Positions 7,451 through 16,016 of a stretch of DNA of 37,580 nucleotides are shown here, piece by piece. Positions within the stretch are counted from its first letter, which is position 1, and each line of letters begins with the position of its first letter. The notes beneath the pieces are model-generated. The model saw only the letters and a list, made by a program, of their open reading frames with translations, was not told the DNA's origin and did not search any database. Origin of the DNA: Pirellula staleyi DSM 6068 (GTDB lineage: Bacteria; Planctomycetota; Planctomycetia; Pirellulales; Pirellulaceae); assembly GCA_945900945.1 (NCBI GenBank), contig CAMDKL010000044.1:1-37580 (forward strand). The letters run 5' to 3'. The position numbers were made by a program, and so were the translations under genes.

Positions 7451-9937
7451 CTACTCCACCTCTTGCGCTATTTTCGCAAAGATCCGGGTGTCCGGCCTTG
7501 CGATGGGTAAATTGGCGGCACTCAAATGAAAAAGCACGACGGTTCGCTGCTTTTTCTGCTTAGCGACCGGCGTGATCGAAAGCTCTCCTAATGGCTGGTC
7601 CGTCCAGCCAATAGCGATGAACTCCCCCCTGGTAAGCGGATATTTTTTTGTCAAGTCGTCTAACATCGGGCCAAGATATAACTCGTCCTGCAAGTCCTGA
7701 TCGGTCCACAACGTTCCATCTTCGGCCCGCATATAAGTAGGGCGAGCAAGAATTGGATTGCGATCCCATTCTTGTCGCCAACGATTGTCCGTCTCCCGAA
7801 TCTCAAGTTCGCATCGATTGGAAGCTCCATCGTCCGTAGTTCCTAGCCAGCCACTGACAAGTTTCCCTTGCGAATCGACACCAATAATTCCAACGTCTTT
7901 AATGGAAAAACCAGCTCCGTTTTTAATATCGACAGCGGTCATGTCGCTGACAAATTCAGCGGTTAGCTTGCCTGCAAAATTCACCATCTCCTCGGCTTGA
8001 AACAATCCCGTGGTATTGGAGAGCACAGGCACACTCTGCATCCCAGCACCTGCGTCATCCGCGTACCAGTAATTAATCTTTCCGATACTGCTTCTGGCCC
8101 TCTTGTCTCCAGAGGTCGATGTAAACGGAAGGACAACACCTGTATCCTGTTCGTATACAGCCCTATAGTTGGTGGAAAGCGATGTATACAGTGCGGTGTA
8201 GTTTGAGAGCATTCCTCGGGAATAGCCATTATGCAGTTCAAGGAATCCATAGCTTGCCTGGCTTCTAGAAAAACCTACGTCAAGTTGGACGCTCCTCGCA
8301 ATGAAAAACGCGCCAGCCAAGGCGATCATAGGAGCCGCAGCCCAGGCCAACTCAACACGTCCGAAAAGGCGAAAAAACAACCAATTCAGAGGAACCAAAA
8401 CGATCAGATAGCCGAGCAATAGTTTGACAATGGTGTTGATCTTAGGGACGGTGATTCCAGAGGACTCCTGAAGGCACTGTCGCGCGTTGACCAACACCGT
8501 CGATTGAGGATTCCATGCCCCGAGGCTCGTTCGTTTCGATTTAGGGAATTCGGCCGAAGCATCAACGTAGGTCTGCTCCTCTGTTTTTCGCTTTCGTGCA
8601 GAAGCGAGCGTTCGCATCGTCGAATCATCCAAGTCTCTCGCCCAAATCCGCAATCGAGTCGTATGCAGTGGGTTCTGTTCGGTGCCCTCATACTCGCCAG
8701 CGAATGGCGTATCTGCCTCGATACCAGACGTAGGCGCGCGATGAGGTTTTCGAAGGATCGCGTTATGAATAAATGAGCTGTAGGATGGCCAGCGAAGAAA
8801 GGCATTGTCGGTCATCGGGAATGTCGTCATTACGACCCTGCCTTGCCCTACTAGTTTCTCCGCCACGAGTCCGTCCAGCGACATGCTTTCGTCATTCGGA
8901 CCCATGGTCTTTACCCATTGAGCGCCCGCTGACAATTCGCCAGACAATTTCGGAATCGGCTTGGCCGGTGCCAACCAGACTCTCTCTCCGAGAATTTGCT
9001 GGATTGACCAAGTGTTGTTCAAAGAGACGATTTCATCATCAGAAACCAGTGAATTTGTCGTGCGAATCAACGGCGAAACCTCTTTCATGAAACTGGTTTC
9101 CATTCCGCCAATTGCTTCTGGACCGTTCAGGATGATCGTTCCACCAAAATAAAGCCAGTCCTGCAACGCTTGCTGCTGGTCCGTCGTCATGATCGAAACA
9201 GAAGAGTCATTGATCACGAAATGCGAAATCGATGTCATTGCATAAAGCCGGTTGGGAAACTGTGTCGCAATCTCGTCTTCGTTCAAGTCTATAACGTGGT
9301 AGGGAGAGAGGCGTTCGTCCGGCATCCGTTGCATTGATGACCAAATGATGCAGTCAAGCCCTCGCCAAAACGTATACCTCGATGGATCCCGGCTGAGAGA
9401 AACCAAATTGTACTGGTAACCCGCGAGCGCATTGCAAGGAGAATCGCCCTCTTGAACGGGTGTCCCAATTCCTCGCTGAGAATACAAAACTCGGAGTCCC
9501 GACGGGGTTTTCGTCGGTTCATCACCCGTCACCGCAACCTCGGGCTGGAAGAATTTGAGTTGGATATTTTTCTCTTGTCCTACAGCCAGCGTGACATTTC
9601 GATTGAAATCGATCGAAGCTTGACTTGGCGCAAAAGGAACTTTCAGTTTTTCACGATTGTTGATGACAGATAGGGTCGCTGTCAACGATTCGTCTGAATA
9701 ATTGGCCTTTAGTTTTTGATTCGCTTGATACCAATGACCAGACTTCAGAGCACTGGCAGCGATTTCAGAAGAAAATGGTATCGCCCTTAGTTCGCCAAAA
9801 ACGAGCCTTTCCTTCTTCTTTTTCTCAAGCGCTTCTTCGTTCGTCTCTTTCGTTGTCTTTGGCCGCGAACAACCCCTGCATCCTACAAGTTGAACCAATA
9901 GCGAACAAAGCAAAATCAACTTGACTAAACTTCGCAC
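7451..9937 (-). CDS. large lipoprotein/membrane protein of unknown function
   Basis: An 828-residue protein that I do not recognise by name. It begins with a lipoprotein signal: hydrophobic residues 4-18 then LVGC with Cys20 as the likely lipidated residue. A charged linker follows (about 26-45, rich in Glu and Lys). Residues about 180-400 carry a 'DCIIW...QQQALQDWLYFGGTIILNGPEA' pattern that resembles the glutamine-amidotransferase-like/DUF4159-type fold seen in planctomycete membrane proteins. Two membrane spans lie at about 503-522 and 531-549, with a soluble region of about 280 residues after them. The start is a GTG at 9937 with a good AGGTGG ribosome binding site five bases upstream. 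It is convergent with valS and stands alone, 667 bp from the next gene upstream. Confidence 0.8.
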   Translation of the reverse strand: MRSLVKLILLCSLLVQLVGCRGCSRPKTTKETNEEALEKKKKERLVFGELRAIPFSSEIAASALKSGHWYQANQKLKANYSDESLTATLSVINNREKLKVPFAPSQASIDFNRNVTLAVGQEKNIQLKFFQPEVAVTGDEPTKTPSGLRVLYSQRGIGTPVQEGDSPCNALAGYQYNLVSLSRDPSRYTFWRGLDCIIWSSMQRMPDERLSPYHVIDLNEDEIATQFPNRLYAMTSISHFVINDSSVSIMTTDQQQALQDWLYFGGTIILNGPEAIGGMETSFMKEVSPLIRTTNSLVSDDEIVSLNNTWSIQQILGERVWLAPAKPIPKLSGELSAGAQWVKTMGPNDESMSLDGLVAEKLVGQGRVVMTTFPMTDNAFLRWPSYSSFIHNAILRKPHRAPTSGIEADTPFAGEYEGTEQNPLHTTRLRIWARDLDDSTMRTLASARKRKTEEQTYVDASAEFPKSKRTSLGAWNPQSTVLVNARQCLQESSGITVPKINTIVKLLLGYLIVLVPLNWLFFRLFGRVELAWAAAPMIALAGAFFIARSVQLDVGFSRSQASYGFLELHNGYSRGMLSNYTALYTSLSTNYRAVYEQDTGVVLPFTSTSGDKRARSSIGKINYWYADDAGAGMQSVPVLSNTTGLFQAEEMVNFAGKLTAEFVSDMTAVDIKNGAGFSIKDVGIIGVDSQGKLVSGWLGTTDDGASNRCELEIRETDNRWRQEWDRNPILARPTYMRAEDGTLWTDQDLQDELYLGPMLDDLTKKYPLTRGEFIAIGWTDQPLGELSITPVAKQKKQRTVVLFHLSAANLPIARPDTRIFAKIAQEVE

Positions 9938-10285
9938 ACGACCACCTGTTTTAAAGAATACATAAAACGCATAAAATTCAACTCGCCGAATAGATTATTG
10001 TAGTATACCTGCCGAATGCAATTTATGTCGAGCTTGCATGCACCCCTGCGGCTTAACCTTTTGTTTGGCAAAGCCAAAGTCCTGTGTAGAGGGCACCAAC
10101 CCCTAAAACCACATTCAGTACACACGCGAGCATCGCGAGTCTGATTCTTCCTCTTTGCAATTGCTCAACGAGTTCCAGCGAACGAGTTGCCACAACAAGC
10201 ATTCTGCGGGCGTAGAAGCGCGGCGAAGGTGTTTAGAGAAATCATCTGGGGTTTGCCATCTCATGACAATGCTCCAGCCTCCTCA

Positions 10286-10327
10286 TCCCCCGACCCCTTC
10301 TCCTTCCAAGGAGGAGGGGTCGGGGGA
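10286..10327. repeat. 20-bp-stem hairpin (palindromic repeat)
   Basis: Left arm 10286-10305 and right arm 10308-10327 pair over 20 bp with one mismatch and a two-base loop; outer segments are TCCCCCGACCCC and GGGGTCGGGGGA. It resembles the C-rich/G-rich palindromic repeats scattered in many bacterial genomes. There is no T-run on either side, so termination is possible but not shown. On the minus strand it lies about 280 bp after the end of the HExxH gene. Confidence 0.7.
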
Positions 10328-10337
10328 GAAAAAGGAT

Positions 10338-10359
10338 CGCGGTGATCTAACTCACCGCG
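10338..10359. repeat. 8-bp-stem hairpin beside the larger one
   Basis: CGCGGTGA (10338-10345) and TCACCGCG (10352-10359) form a perfect 8-bp stem with a six-base loop, ten bases after the 20-bp hairpin. The pair may be one composite repeat element. Confidence 0.5.
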
Positions 10360-10431
10360 TTGCCATGTTACTGCCAATCGTACGGAACAAAAATGTCTTT
10401 TCAAATCCATAGGTCAATACCGAATTTTTAA

Positions 10432-10456
10432 CAGCCCGGGGCTAGCGCACACCGGT
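10432..10456. repeat. CGGGGCTAGC interspersed element, second copy
   Basis: CAGCCCGGGGCTAGCGC followed by ACCGGTT. It shares the 10-bp core CGGGGCTAGC and the flanking CCGGTT with the element at 7376-7407 in inverted orientation. No gene function is implied. Confidence 0.4.
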
Positions 10457-10603
10457 TGCTTTCAGTCCTTGCATGTAGAGATCAGGACTGATTATCTCGC
10501 CAGGGTTGAGCTTGATGATTGCAATCGCAAACTCCGAATCCGCCGCAACAGAGCAAAAGCGTATTCGCTAGTCCAGTCCCTTTCAATGCGAACTCTTCGC
10601 CAA

Positions 10604-11416
10604 CTAAGGCGTTAGAAACAAATAGTGTCCTTCAACCTCCTTTAGACTCGCCGGGTTCGACAGCCTTTCTTTCAGGTACTCTCGCATCGTAGCGTCCATC
10701 ACGAAATTGCACTGTTCAAGCCCTTCGACAGTATACAATCGTTTGAAAAAATCTGTCCGACTAGGGATTGCTGTCACGCCTTGGAATGATTCCTTGTCTA
10801 AGGCATCGTATTGCGATTGCACTAGTTGCTCAAGCGAAGTTACATCGGACCTAAAGGCCTCCAAGATGCTTTTTCGGATTTCCTTTTCAGTCGGCGCACT
10901 TGCTTGTTCCCACTTCGCACCCCATTGCTTTCGTTTCTGAAGTGCACGCTTGATGATTTTGATCAAGCGAGGATCGGAACTGATTGCGACGTGATCAAAT
11001 TCGTGCCGCAGCAATTTCGACTCCCAAGGTGACGAGGGAGAGAAAGTTGACTGGAGATAGATCTGGTGATCCAACTTGACCTTGGGCTGGTCCATCCAAG
11101 CGACAATGTTTGCTTGCCAAACCTGCGACTGGCTGTCAAAACCAAGCAACTGATGGCGAAATTTGAAATCGTAATCGATGACGAACTGAAAGACTGTTAA
11201 AGCCGTCTTGCCCGCCTTCTGGACGCGTTCGTCATCCACGACAATCTTGACATTGCCACGATCGATCAGCCGCACGAATTCACCCGGTGCATTTGCCATC
11301 CAGGGATGCAGTTTAACGGTTTGGGCAACTGCTTGATTCGTTACCGTAGCAACCAAAACGCTCACCGCTAGCAAGAAGAAGTTTTTCGTCACATGCTTAG
11401 GGTGATCGTTTTGCAT
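10604..11416 (-). CDS. secreted protein with HExxH zinc-protease-like motif
   Basis: A 270-residue protein with a signal peptide (hydrophobic 12-28, cleavage probably after AVA at 31). The segment LLRHEFDHVAI contains H138-E139-F-D-H142, an HExxH motif as in zinc metalloproteases. It follows a short region with alternating hydrophobic residues (HQIYLQSTFSP...) typical of the strand that precedes such a helix. Predicted single-domain secreted proteases such as DUF922 have a similar size and motif position, but I cannot assign a family with certainty. A third metal ligand is not obvious: Asp148 (SSDPR) or a residue further on could serve. A helical, charged region follows (about 150-205). Start ATG at 11416. 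It lies 94 bp downstream of the DUF1501 gene on the same strand and may be its own unit. Confidence 0.7.
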   Translation of the reverse strand: MQNDHPKHVTKNFFLLAVSVLVATVTNQAVAQTVKLHPWMANAPGEFVRLIDRGNVKIVVDDERVQKAGKTALTVFQFVIDYDFKFRHQLLGFDSQSQVWQANIVAWMDQPKVKLDHQIYLQSTFSPSSPWESKLLRHEFDHVAISSDPRLIKIIKRALQKRKQWGAKWEQASAPTEKEIRKSILEAFRSDVTSLEQLVQSQYDALDKESFQGVTAIPSRTDFFKRLYTVEGLEQCNFVMDATMREYLKERLSNPASLKEVEGHYLFLTP

Positions 11417-11510
11417 TTGTTTAACCCGCGAAGCGGCGTGAACCCTTAGGTCAAATAAGCGGCAAAAGCAACAGTCCTAACCGTTGTTACGGACAATAAA
11501 AAGCCCGCCA

Positions 11511-12953
11511 TCACAACAAAAGTGCCTTTTGTACATTCCCATGAACGTCCGTCAGTCGAAAGTCACGGCCCTGGAATCGATAGGTCAATCGTGTGTGATC
11601 GAAGCCTAGTAAATGCATCAATGTCGCATTCAAATCATGAACGTGTACGGGATCGGCTACTACGTTGAATCCGAAATCATCCGTTTGGCCATGAACGTAG
11701 CCTCGTTTGAATCCTCCGCCTGCAAACCACATGCTGAAACAACGATTGTGGTGATCGCGACCGTCGTTACCGCCTTGGACCATCGGTGTTCTACCGAACT
11801 CGCCACCCCATATTACCAAAGTATCGTCAAGTAGCCCTCGCTCCCTCAAGTCTTGAACAAGCGCTGCGCTCGGTCGATCGGTGTCTGCCGCATTCGTTTT
11901 GATACCTGCCGTCAACCCGCCATGCTGGTCCCAAACTTCATGGAACAACTGAACAAAGCGGACGCCCCGCTCTGCAAGCCGTCGAGCAAGCAGGCAATTT
12001 CTTGCATACGACGACTCGTTCGCGTCCTTAATTCCATAGCGTTCCAATGTCTCTTTCGATTCCTTACTCAAATCCATCAATTCCGGTGCGCTGGTCTGCA
12101 ATCGGTACGCCATTTCGTAGCTGTGAATTCTTGCCCCAATATCCGGATCACCTACCTCGGTGCTAGACAAAGTATTTAGTCGGTTGATTGCGTCGAGTGA
12201 TGATCGTTGTGCGGTGGCGTCAAACCCTTTCGGGTTCGACAAATACAATACCGCGTCTCCACCGCTGCGCAATGGCGTACCGCCATAGAGTGTTGGAAGG
12301 AAGCCGGAACCGTAATTGCTGGCGCCGCCGCTTGTTCCTTTAGCGCTGGTCAATACAACAAAGCCAGGCAACTCCTCGCATTCGCTCCCAAGTCCATACA
12401 ACGACCAGGACCCAAAGCTCGGACGGCCGAACAATTGGGAGCCGGTGTTCATCATGATTTGAGCGGGGGCGTGATTAACTGCATCGGTTTGCATCGACCG
12501 AACTAGGCATATATCGTCAGCAATTTTTGCCGTGTACGGCAGTACCTCGCTCAACTCCATCCCGCACTGGCCGTGCTTTTCGAATTTAAACTTCGGGCCT
12601 AACAGCGTCGAATTTGGGTTAATAAAGGCTGCACGGTAGCCGGCCAGTAACTCCCTAGGTGGCAGCTTGCCATCGCTTTTCGTGAGCTCCGGTTTATTAT
12701 CGAATAGCTCCAAGTGGCTTGGGGCTCCAGCCTGAAACATGTAGATGACCCGTTTGGCTTTGGCTGGGAAATGCGGCAGCTTCGCGGCCAATGGATTCGC
12801 TTCAATGCTACTGCTTTCGGACCCCACCTCCTTGCCCAGCAGCGATTGAGTAGCCATGCCTGCCAATCCGACTCCACACTCGCCGAAGAACCAGCGTCGT
12901 TTGGTTCGCTTCTCCATTTCTGAAGCGTCTGTATTGCACAATGCTTTATTCAT
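11511..12953 (-). CDS. DUF1501 protein (alkaline-phosphatase-fold, Tat-exported)
   Basis: A 480-residue DUF1501 protein, a family related in fold to sulfatases/alkaline phosphatases but of unknown activity. The N-terminus has a twin-arginine-like signal (KRRWFFGECGVGLAGMA, Arg19-Arg20, hydrophobic stretch to about 40); the sequence up to residue 13 could be dispensable because there is a second ATG at 12917. Recognisable family blocks are RVIYMFQAGAPSHLELFDNKPEL (about 68-90), the NTGSQLFGRPSFGSW segment, and LVIWGGEFGRTPM followed by GRDHHNRCFSMWFAGGG near the C-terminal third, which hold the conserved Asp/His residues. The stop of the DUF1549/DUF1553 gene is 6 bp upstream of its start, the standard planctomycete pair, so the two are almost certainly co-transcribed and act together. 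Confidence 0.92.
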   Translation of the reverse strand: MNKALCNTDASEMEKRTKRRWFFGECGVGLAGMATQSLLGKEVGSESSSIEANPLAAKLPHFPAKAKRVIYMFQAGAPSHLELFDNKPELTKSDGKLPPRELLAGYRAAFINPNSTLLGPKFKFEKHGQCGMELSEVLPYTAKIADDICLVRSMQTDAVNHAPAQIMMNTGSQLFGRPSFGSWSLYGLGSECEELPGFVVLTSAKGTSGGASNYGSGFLPTLYGGTPLRSGGDAVLYLSNPKGFDATAQRSSLDAINRLNTLSSTEVGDPDIGARIHSYEMAYRLQTSAPELMDLSKESKETLERYGIKDANESSYARNCLLARRLAERGVRFVQLFHEVWDQHGGLTAGIKTNAADTDRPSAALVQDLRERGLLDDTLVIWGGEFGRTPMVQGGNDGRDHHNRCFSMWFAGGGFKRGYVHGQTDDFGFNVVADPVHVHDLNATLMHLLGFDHTRLTYRFQGRDFRLTDVHGNVQKALLL

Positions 12954-12959
12954 TAGGTT

Positions 12960-15900
12960 TTAGTTCTTTGAGATAGTTTCGTCTGAATTGAGCAAGACGC
13001 GAGATACAATCGTCCACGCTGCGGCATCCTGCGGATTGACTCCCTCAGGCAACTCTGGAATCTTTGAAGCGTCACCGGTAGCAATCTCGCGTGGGTTTAG
13101 CCATCCCTCCGCCAATCTTTTGCGATTCTCATTCAACAGATCCGCAATGGTCAATTGCTCCTTGGCGGTTGGCTTGCGACTTGTGCAAAGCCGAAAAGCA
13201 TATTCCGTTCTCGAATCATCGTCGCGCCCTCCCTCGCGCAGTACTCGCAAAGCCATGGCTTGCGCGGCCTCGACGAATACCGCTTCGTTCAAGCCGGTTA
13301 ACGCAGCGAGCGGAGTGTTCGACCGAACCCGTCGTGCACAAGAGACATCGCCATTGGGTGAGTCGAAACTGGCCATCACTGGATCCGGCATCGACCGCTT
13401 TCGAAAAACATAGACTGCTCGGCGATAGCGGTCTGGTCCAATTGCAGGGGTCCAATAATTGGGGACAACATAATTGTAGTTCAATACATTTTGCGGAACC
13501 GGAGGAATAATACTGGGACCGCCTAGCTTGCTTGTTAACAAGCCCGATGCGGCGAGTGCTATGTCACGCACCACTTCCGCTTCGACACGGAACCGTGGCC
13601 CGCGTCCGTACAACCGATTCTTTGGGTCCAATTCAGAGAGCTCCTTTCGGAAAACGGAACTCTGTTGATACGTCTCGCTCGACAATATCGTTTTGATCAA
13701 GTGTTTTTGGCTCCAGGCGTTTTCCATGAAATCAACAGCTAAATAGTCGAGCAGAGCCGAATGGTCGGGTATTGCGGTGCGGGTTCCAAAATCCTCTGCG
13801 GTTTCGACGAGTCCATCGCCAAAGATCGCCTGCCAGATTCGATTGACGGCAACGCGAGCCGCAAGCGGAGAACGCCGATCGACTAACCAACGCGCAAACG
13901 CCAAGCGTGGCGGTTCGTCATGCGATGTATCCATCGGATATAAAAAGGTGGGTACATGCGGCACGACATCGTCTTTGGGACGGTCCCACTCTCCGCGGTC
14001 GAGCAATTGGGTCGAACGAACGGCGGACGATTCACGTTCGGCCAAATGCAGAACAGTGGTAGGATGCTCCGGCAATTTATCGAACTGTTCATCGATCTGA
14101 ACATTAAGGCTTTGAAGCTCAGGTTTTGATTTCCGCCAAGCGGTAAAAACTGCTGAACTTTCCGACGACTTTCGTTTTTTTGCTGTTGCCAACATGGCCA
14201 AAGTAGCCGCATGATCACAACTGGGTGCAGATGGCTTGGCCGATGCCGTCAAGCTCATTCGACAGCAACCAATCGTGTCCGCCATATGGATCGCCACTTT
14301 GAATCGAGTCCCTTGCGGCAACGACAGTGGCTGGTCGAATGCGGCAATCGCGACCGAGGGCTGGTTTCTGCGACCCTTGCCGCGATCGGAAGTCCAAAAC
14401 GTTTCGGGCTTGTCGTCGAATAAATAGGAAACGGGACCATACGTCTTTTTGCCATCTTTGTCCTTTGTTTCAGCGGAGGAGAAGTCGGCGCTCACGTTGA
14501 TTACCTTGAGTTTTTCCCATTCCTTGCTATCCGGTTTTTGAATCTGCAAATCGATCGTGTGGATTTGCCATGAGCCATTGGGATTTCGGCCCGGGCCCCG
14601 CATCGGTAGATCCCCGTGATTCAAGATCTCCAATCGAATACCTGTTACCCCAGCTAGATCTGGCGATCCGATCATGAACACCTCAGAGCTCGAATGGCCA
14701 GTCATCAATATTGAGCCATCGCTTTGAGGCGCTGGATGATTTAGTCCACTGACACTATTTAAATCATCAAACTCAATGGTCTTCCATTCCGACTGACTAC
14801 CGAGGATCGATTCCTGCCAAGCCTTCAATTCAGACTCCCAGCCTGGTATTTTTTGCTTGATTTTGTTTCCAGTCTCAGCAATCGACTCGTGCACGGAGCG
14901 AATGACACGCTGCTGCTCAGCTGTGTAGACAGGGGACTGAGCTTCATAGCAGTTATTCAAAAACGCAAACATTCCATAATACTCGTCATGAGTAAGCGGA
15001 TCGAATTTGTGTGAGTGGCATTGCGCACACTGGGTCGTCAAGCCAAGCACGCCTTTGCCGATACAATCCATTCGATCAAACATCTCGGTCATTCGAAACT
15101 GTTCGGGAATAATTGCTCCTTCCTCGTTGATCATGCTATTGCGGAGGAAACCGGTCGCGACCACTTGATCCTGAGTTGCATTGGCAAGTAGATCGCCCGC
15201 GATTTGTTCGACAACGAATTGATCATACGGCATATCGCTATTCAACGCTCCTATTACCCAATCACGCCAAGCCCATTGATCTCTTTTTAAGTCTTTTTCG
15301 TATCCGTTCGTGTCGGCATAGCGAGCCACATCGAGCCAATGCCGCGCCCATTTTTCTCCGAAACGCTCACTCGCCAAAAGTTCATCGATCCGTTTCTCGA
15401 GCGGTATTAGATCAAACGCCTCCGCATCTGCAGGCGACGGAGGGATGCCAATGACATCGAGGTGTATACGTCTTGCAAGGGTTTCCTTGGACGCACGTTT
15501 CGCGGGCAATTGACCAGCTTGCTGGAGCCGGTAGCGCACGAAAGAGTCAATTGGATTTTTGGTTTCAATCGGTAATGCTGCTTTTACCGGTAGAGCAAAA
15601 GCCCAATGCGATTCGTATTTTGCACCTTCGTCGATCCATTTGCAAAGCACTTTTATCTGAGCCGCGCTGAGAGCTTTGTTTGCATGCGGAGGAGGCATTA
15701 TCGATTCGGGATCCGATGACGTGATTCGTTGGATCATGAGACTCGCAACGGAATTGCCAGGGGAAATGGCAGGCGTGCCGGATTCGCCTCCCTTGAATGC
15801 CAAGGATGGAACGTCGAGGCGCAATCCGCCATGACGTTTGGATTCGTCGGCACCATGACAAAGGTTACAATGTTCGGAGAGTAGGGGCTGAATCTGCCGG

Positions 15901-16004
15901 CGAAAATCGATCGCAGGCTCGGTACCCATGGCGAAATCGAAATCCGATAGGGTCGTTAAAAAGACCCACGCCATCAACATGGTCCAATGTAGCTTTTCCA
16001 TCAT
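12960..16004 (-). CDS. PSCyt1-DUF1549-DUF1553 cytochrome-c-like protein
   Basis: A 1014-residue exported protein with a signal peptide (residues 5-26). The planctomycete cytochrome C domain (about 30-135) has the heme motif C46-N-L-C49-H50 and MPPP as a candidate distal-ligand segment. DUF1549 spans about 145-355 and contains a second CxxCH (CAQCH, about 326-330) followed by SHKFDPLTHDEYY. The middle 410-620 region resembles a carbohydrate-binding or discoidin-like insert. DUF1553 spans about 690-1000 (PPRLAFARWLVD...NPLAARVAVNRIW type sequence and TEAFRLCTSRKPT near the end). The protein is expected outside the cytoplasmic membrane; the biochemical role of the family is unknown. It precedes DUF1501 by 6 bp and follows the chimeric gene by 12 bp. 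Confidence 0.93.
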   Translation of the reverse strand: MMEKLHWTMLMAWVFLTTLSDFDFAMGTEPAIDFRRQIQPLLSEHCNLCHGADESKRHGGLRLDVPSLAFKGGESGTPAISPGNSVASLMIQRITSSDPESIMPPPHANKALSAAQIKVLCKWIDEGAKYESHWAFALPVKAALPIETKNPIDSFVRYRLQQAGQLPAKRASKETLARRIHLDVIGIPPSPADAEAFDLIPLEKRIDELLASERFGEKWARHWLDVARYADTNGYEKDLKRDQWAWRDWVIGALNSDMPYDQFVVEQIAGDLLANATQDQVVATGFLRNSMINEEGAIIPEQFRMTEMFDRMDCIGKGVLGLTTQCAQCHSHKFDPLTHDEYYGMFAFLNNCYEAQSPVYTAEQQRVIRSVHESIAETGNKIKQKIPGWESELKAWQESILGSQSEWKTIEFDDLNSVSGLNHPAPQSDGSILMTGHSSSEVFMIGSPDLAGVTGIRLEILNHGDLPMRGPGRNPNGSWQIHTIDLQIQKPDSKEWEKLKVINVSADFSSAETKDKDGKKTYGPVSYLFDDKPETFWTSDRGKGRRNQPSVAIAAFDQPLSLPQGTRFKVAIHMADTIGCCRMSLTASAKPSAPSCDHAATLAMLATAKKRKSSESSAVFTAWRKSKPELQSLNVQIDEQFDKLPEHPTTVLHLAERESSAVRSTQLLDRGEWDRPKDDVVPHVPTFLYPMDTSHDEPPRLAFARWLVDRRSPLAARVAVNRIWQAIFGDGLVETAEDFGTRTAIPDHSALLDYLAVDFMENAWSQKHLIKTILSSETYQQSSVFRKELSELDPKNRLYGRGPRFRVEAEVVRDIALAASGLLTSKLGGPSIIPPVPQNVLNYNYVVPNYWTPAIGPDRYRRAVYVFRKRSMPDPVMASFDSPNGDVSCARRVRSNTPLAALTGLNEAVFVEAAQAMALRVLREGGRDDDSRTEYAFRLCTSRKPTAKEQLTIADLLNENRKRLAEGWLNPREIATGDASKIPELPEGVNPQDAAAWTIVSRVLLNSDETISKN

Positions 16005-16016
16005 GTGATCATTCTT

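Larger units (their letters stand above)
9938..10603. other. 667-bp intergenic region with hairpins
   Basis: No supported gene. The region lies upstream of the 828-residue gene and downstream of the HExxH gene, both minus strand. It contains a small TTTGGC-AAA-GCCAAA hairpin (10064-10078), the long hairpin at 10286-10327, a second hairpin at 10338-10359, and a CGGGGCTAGC repeat at 10432-10456. The promoter of the 828-residue gene should lie in its left part, but no clear -35/-10 pair is visible. Short open frames here owe their composition to the hairpin sequence. Confidence 0.5.

Noticed and set aside
9925-10125. 66-residue minus-strand ORF overlapping the start of the 828-residue gene
   Set aside because: It covers the GTG start and ribosome binding site of a well-supported gene and has no recognisable features.
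10155-10412. 85-residue plus-strand ORF with a Pro/Ser-rich stretch
   Set aside because: Its Pro-rich and Glu/Gly-rich parts are simply the two arms of the 20-bp hairpin translated; no ribosome binding site or domain.
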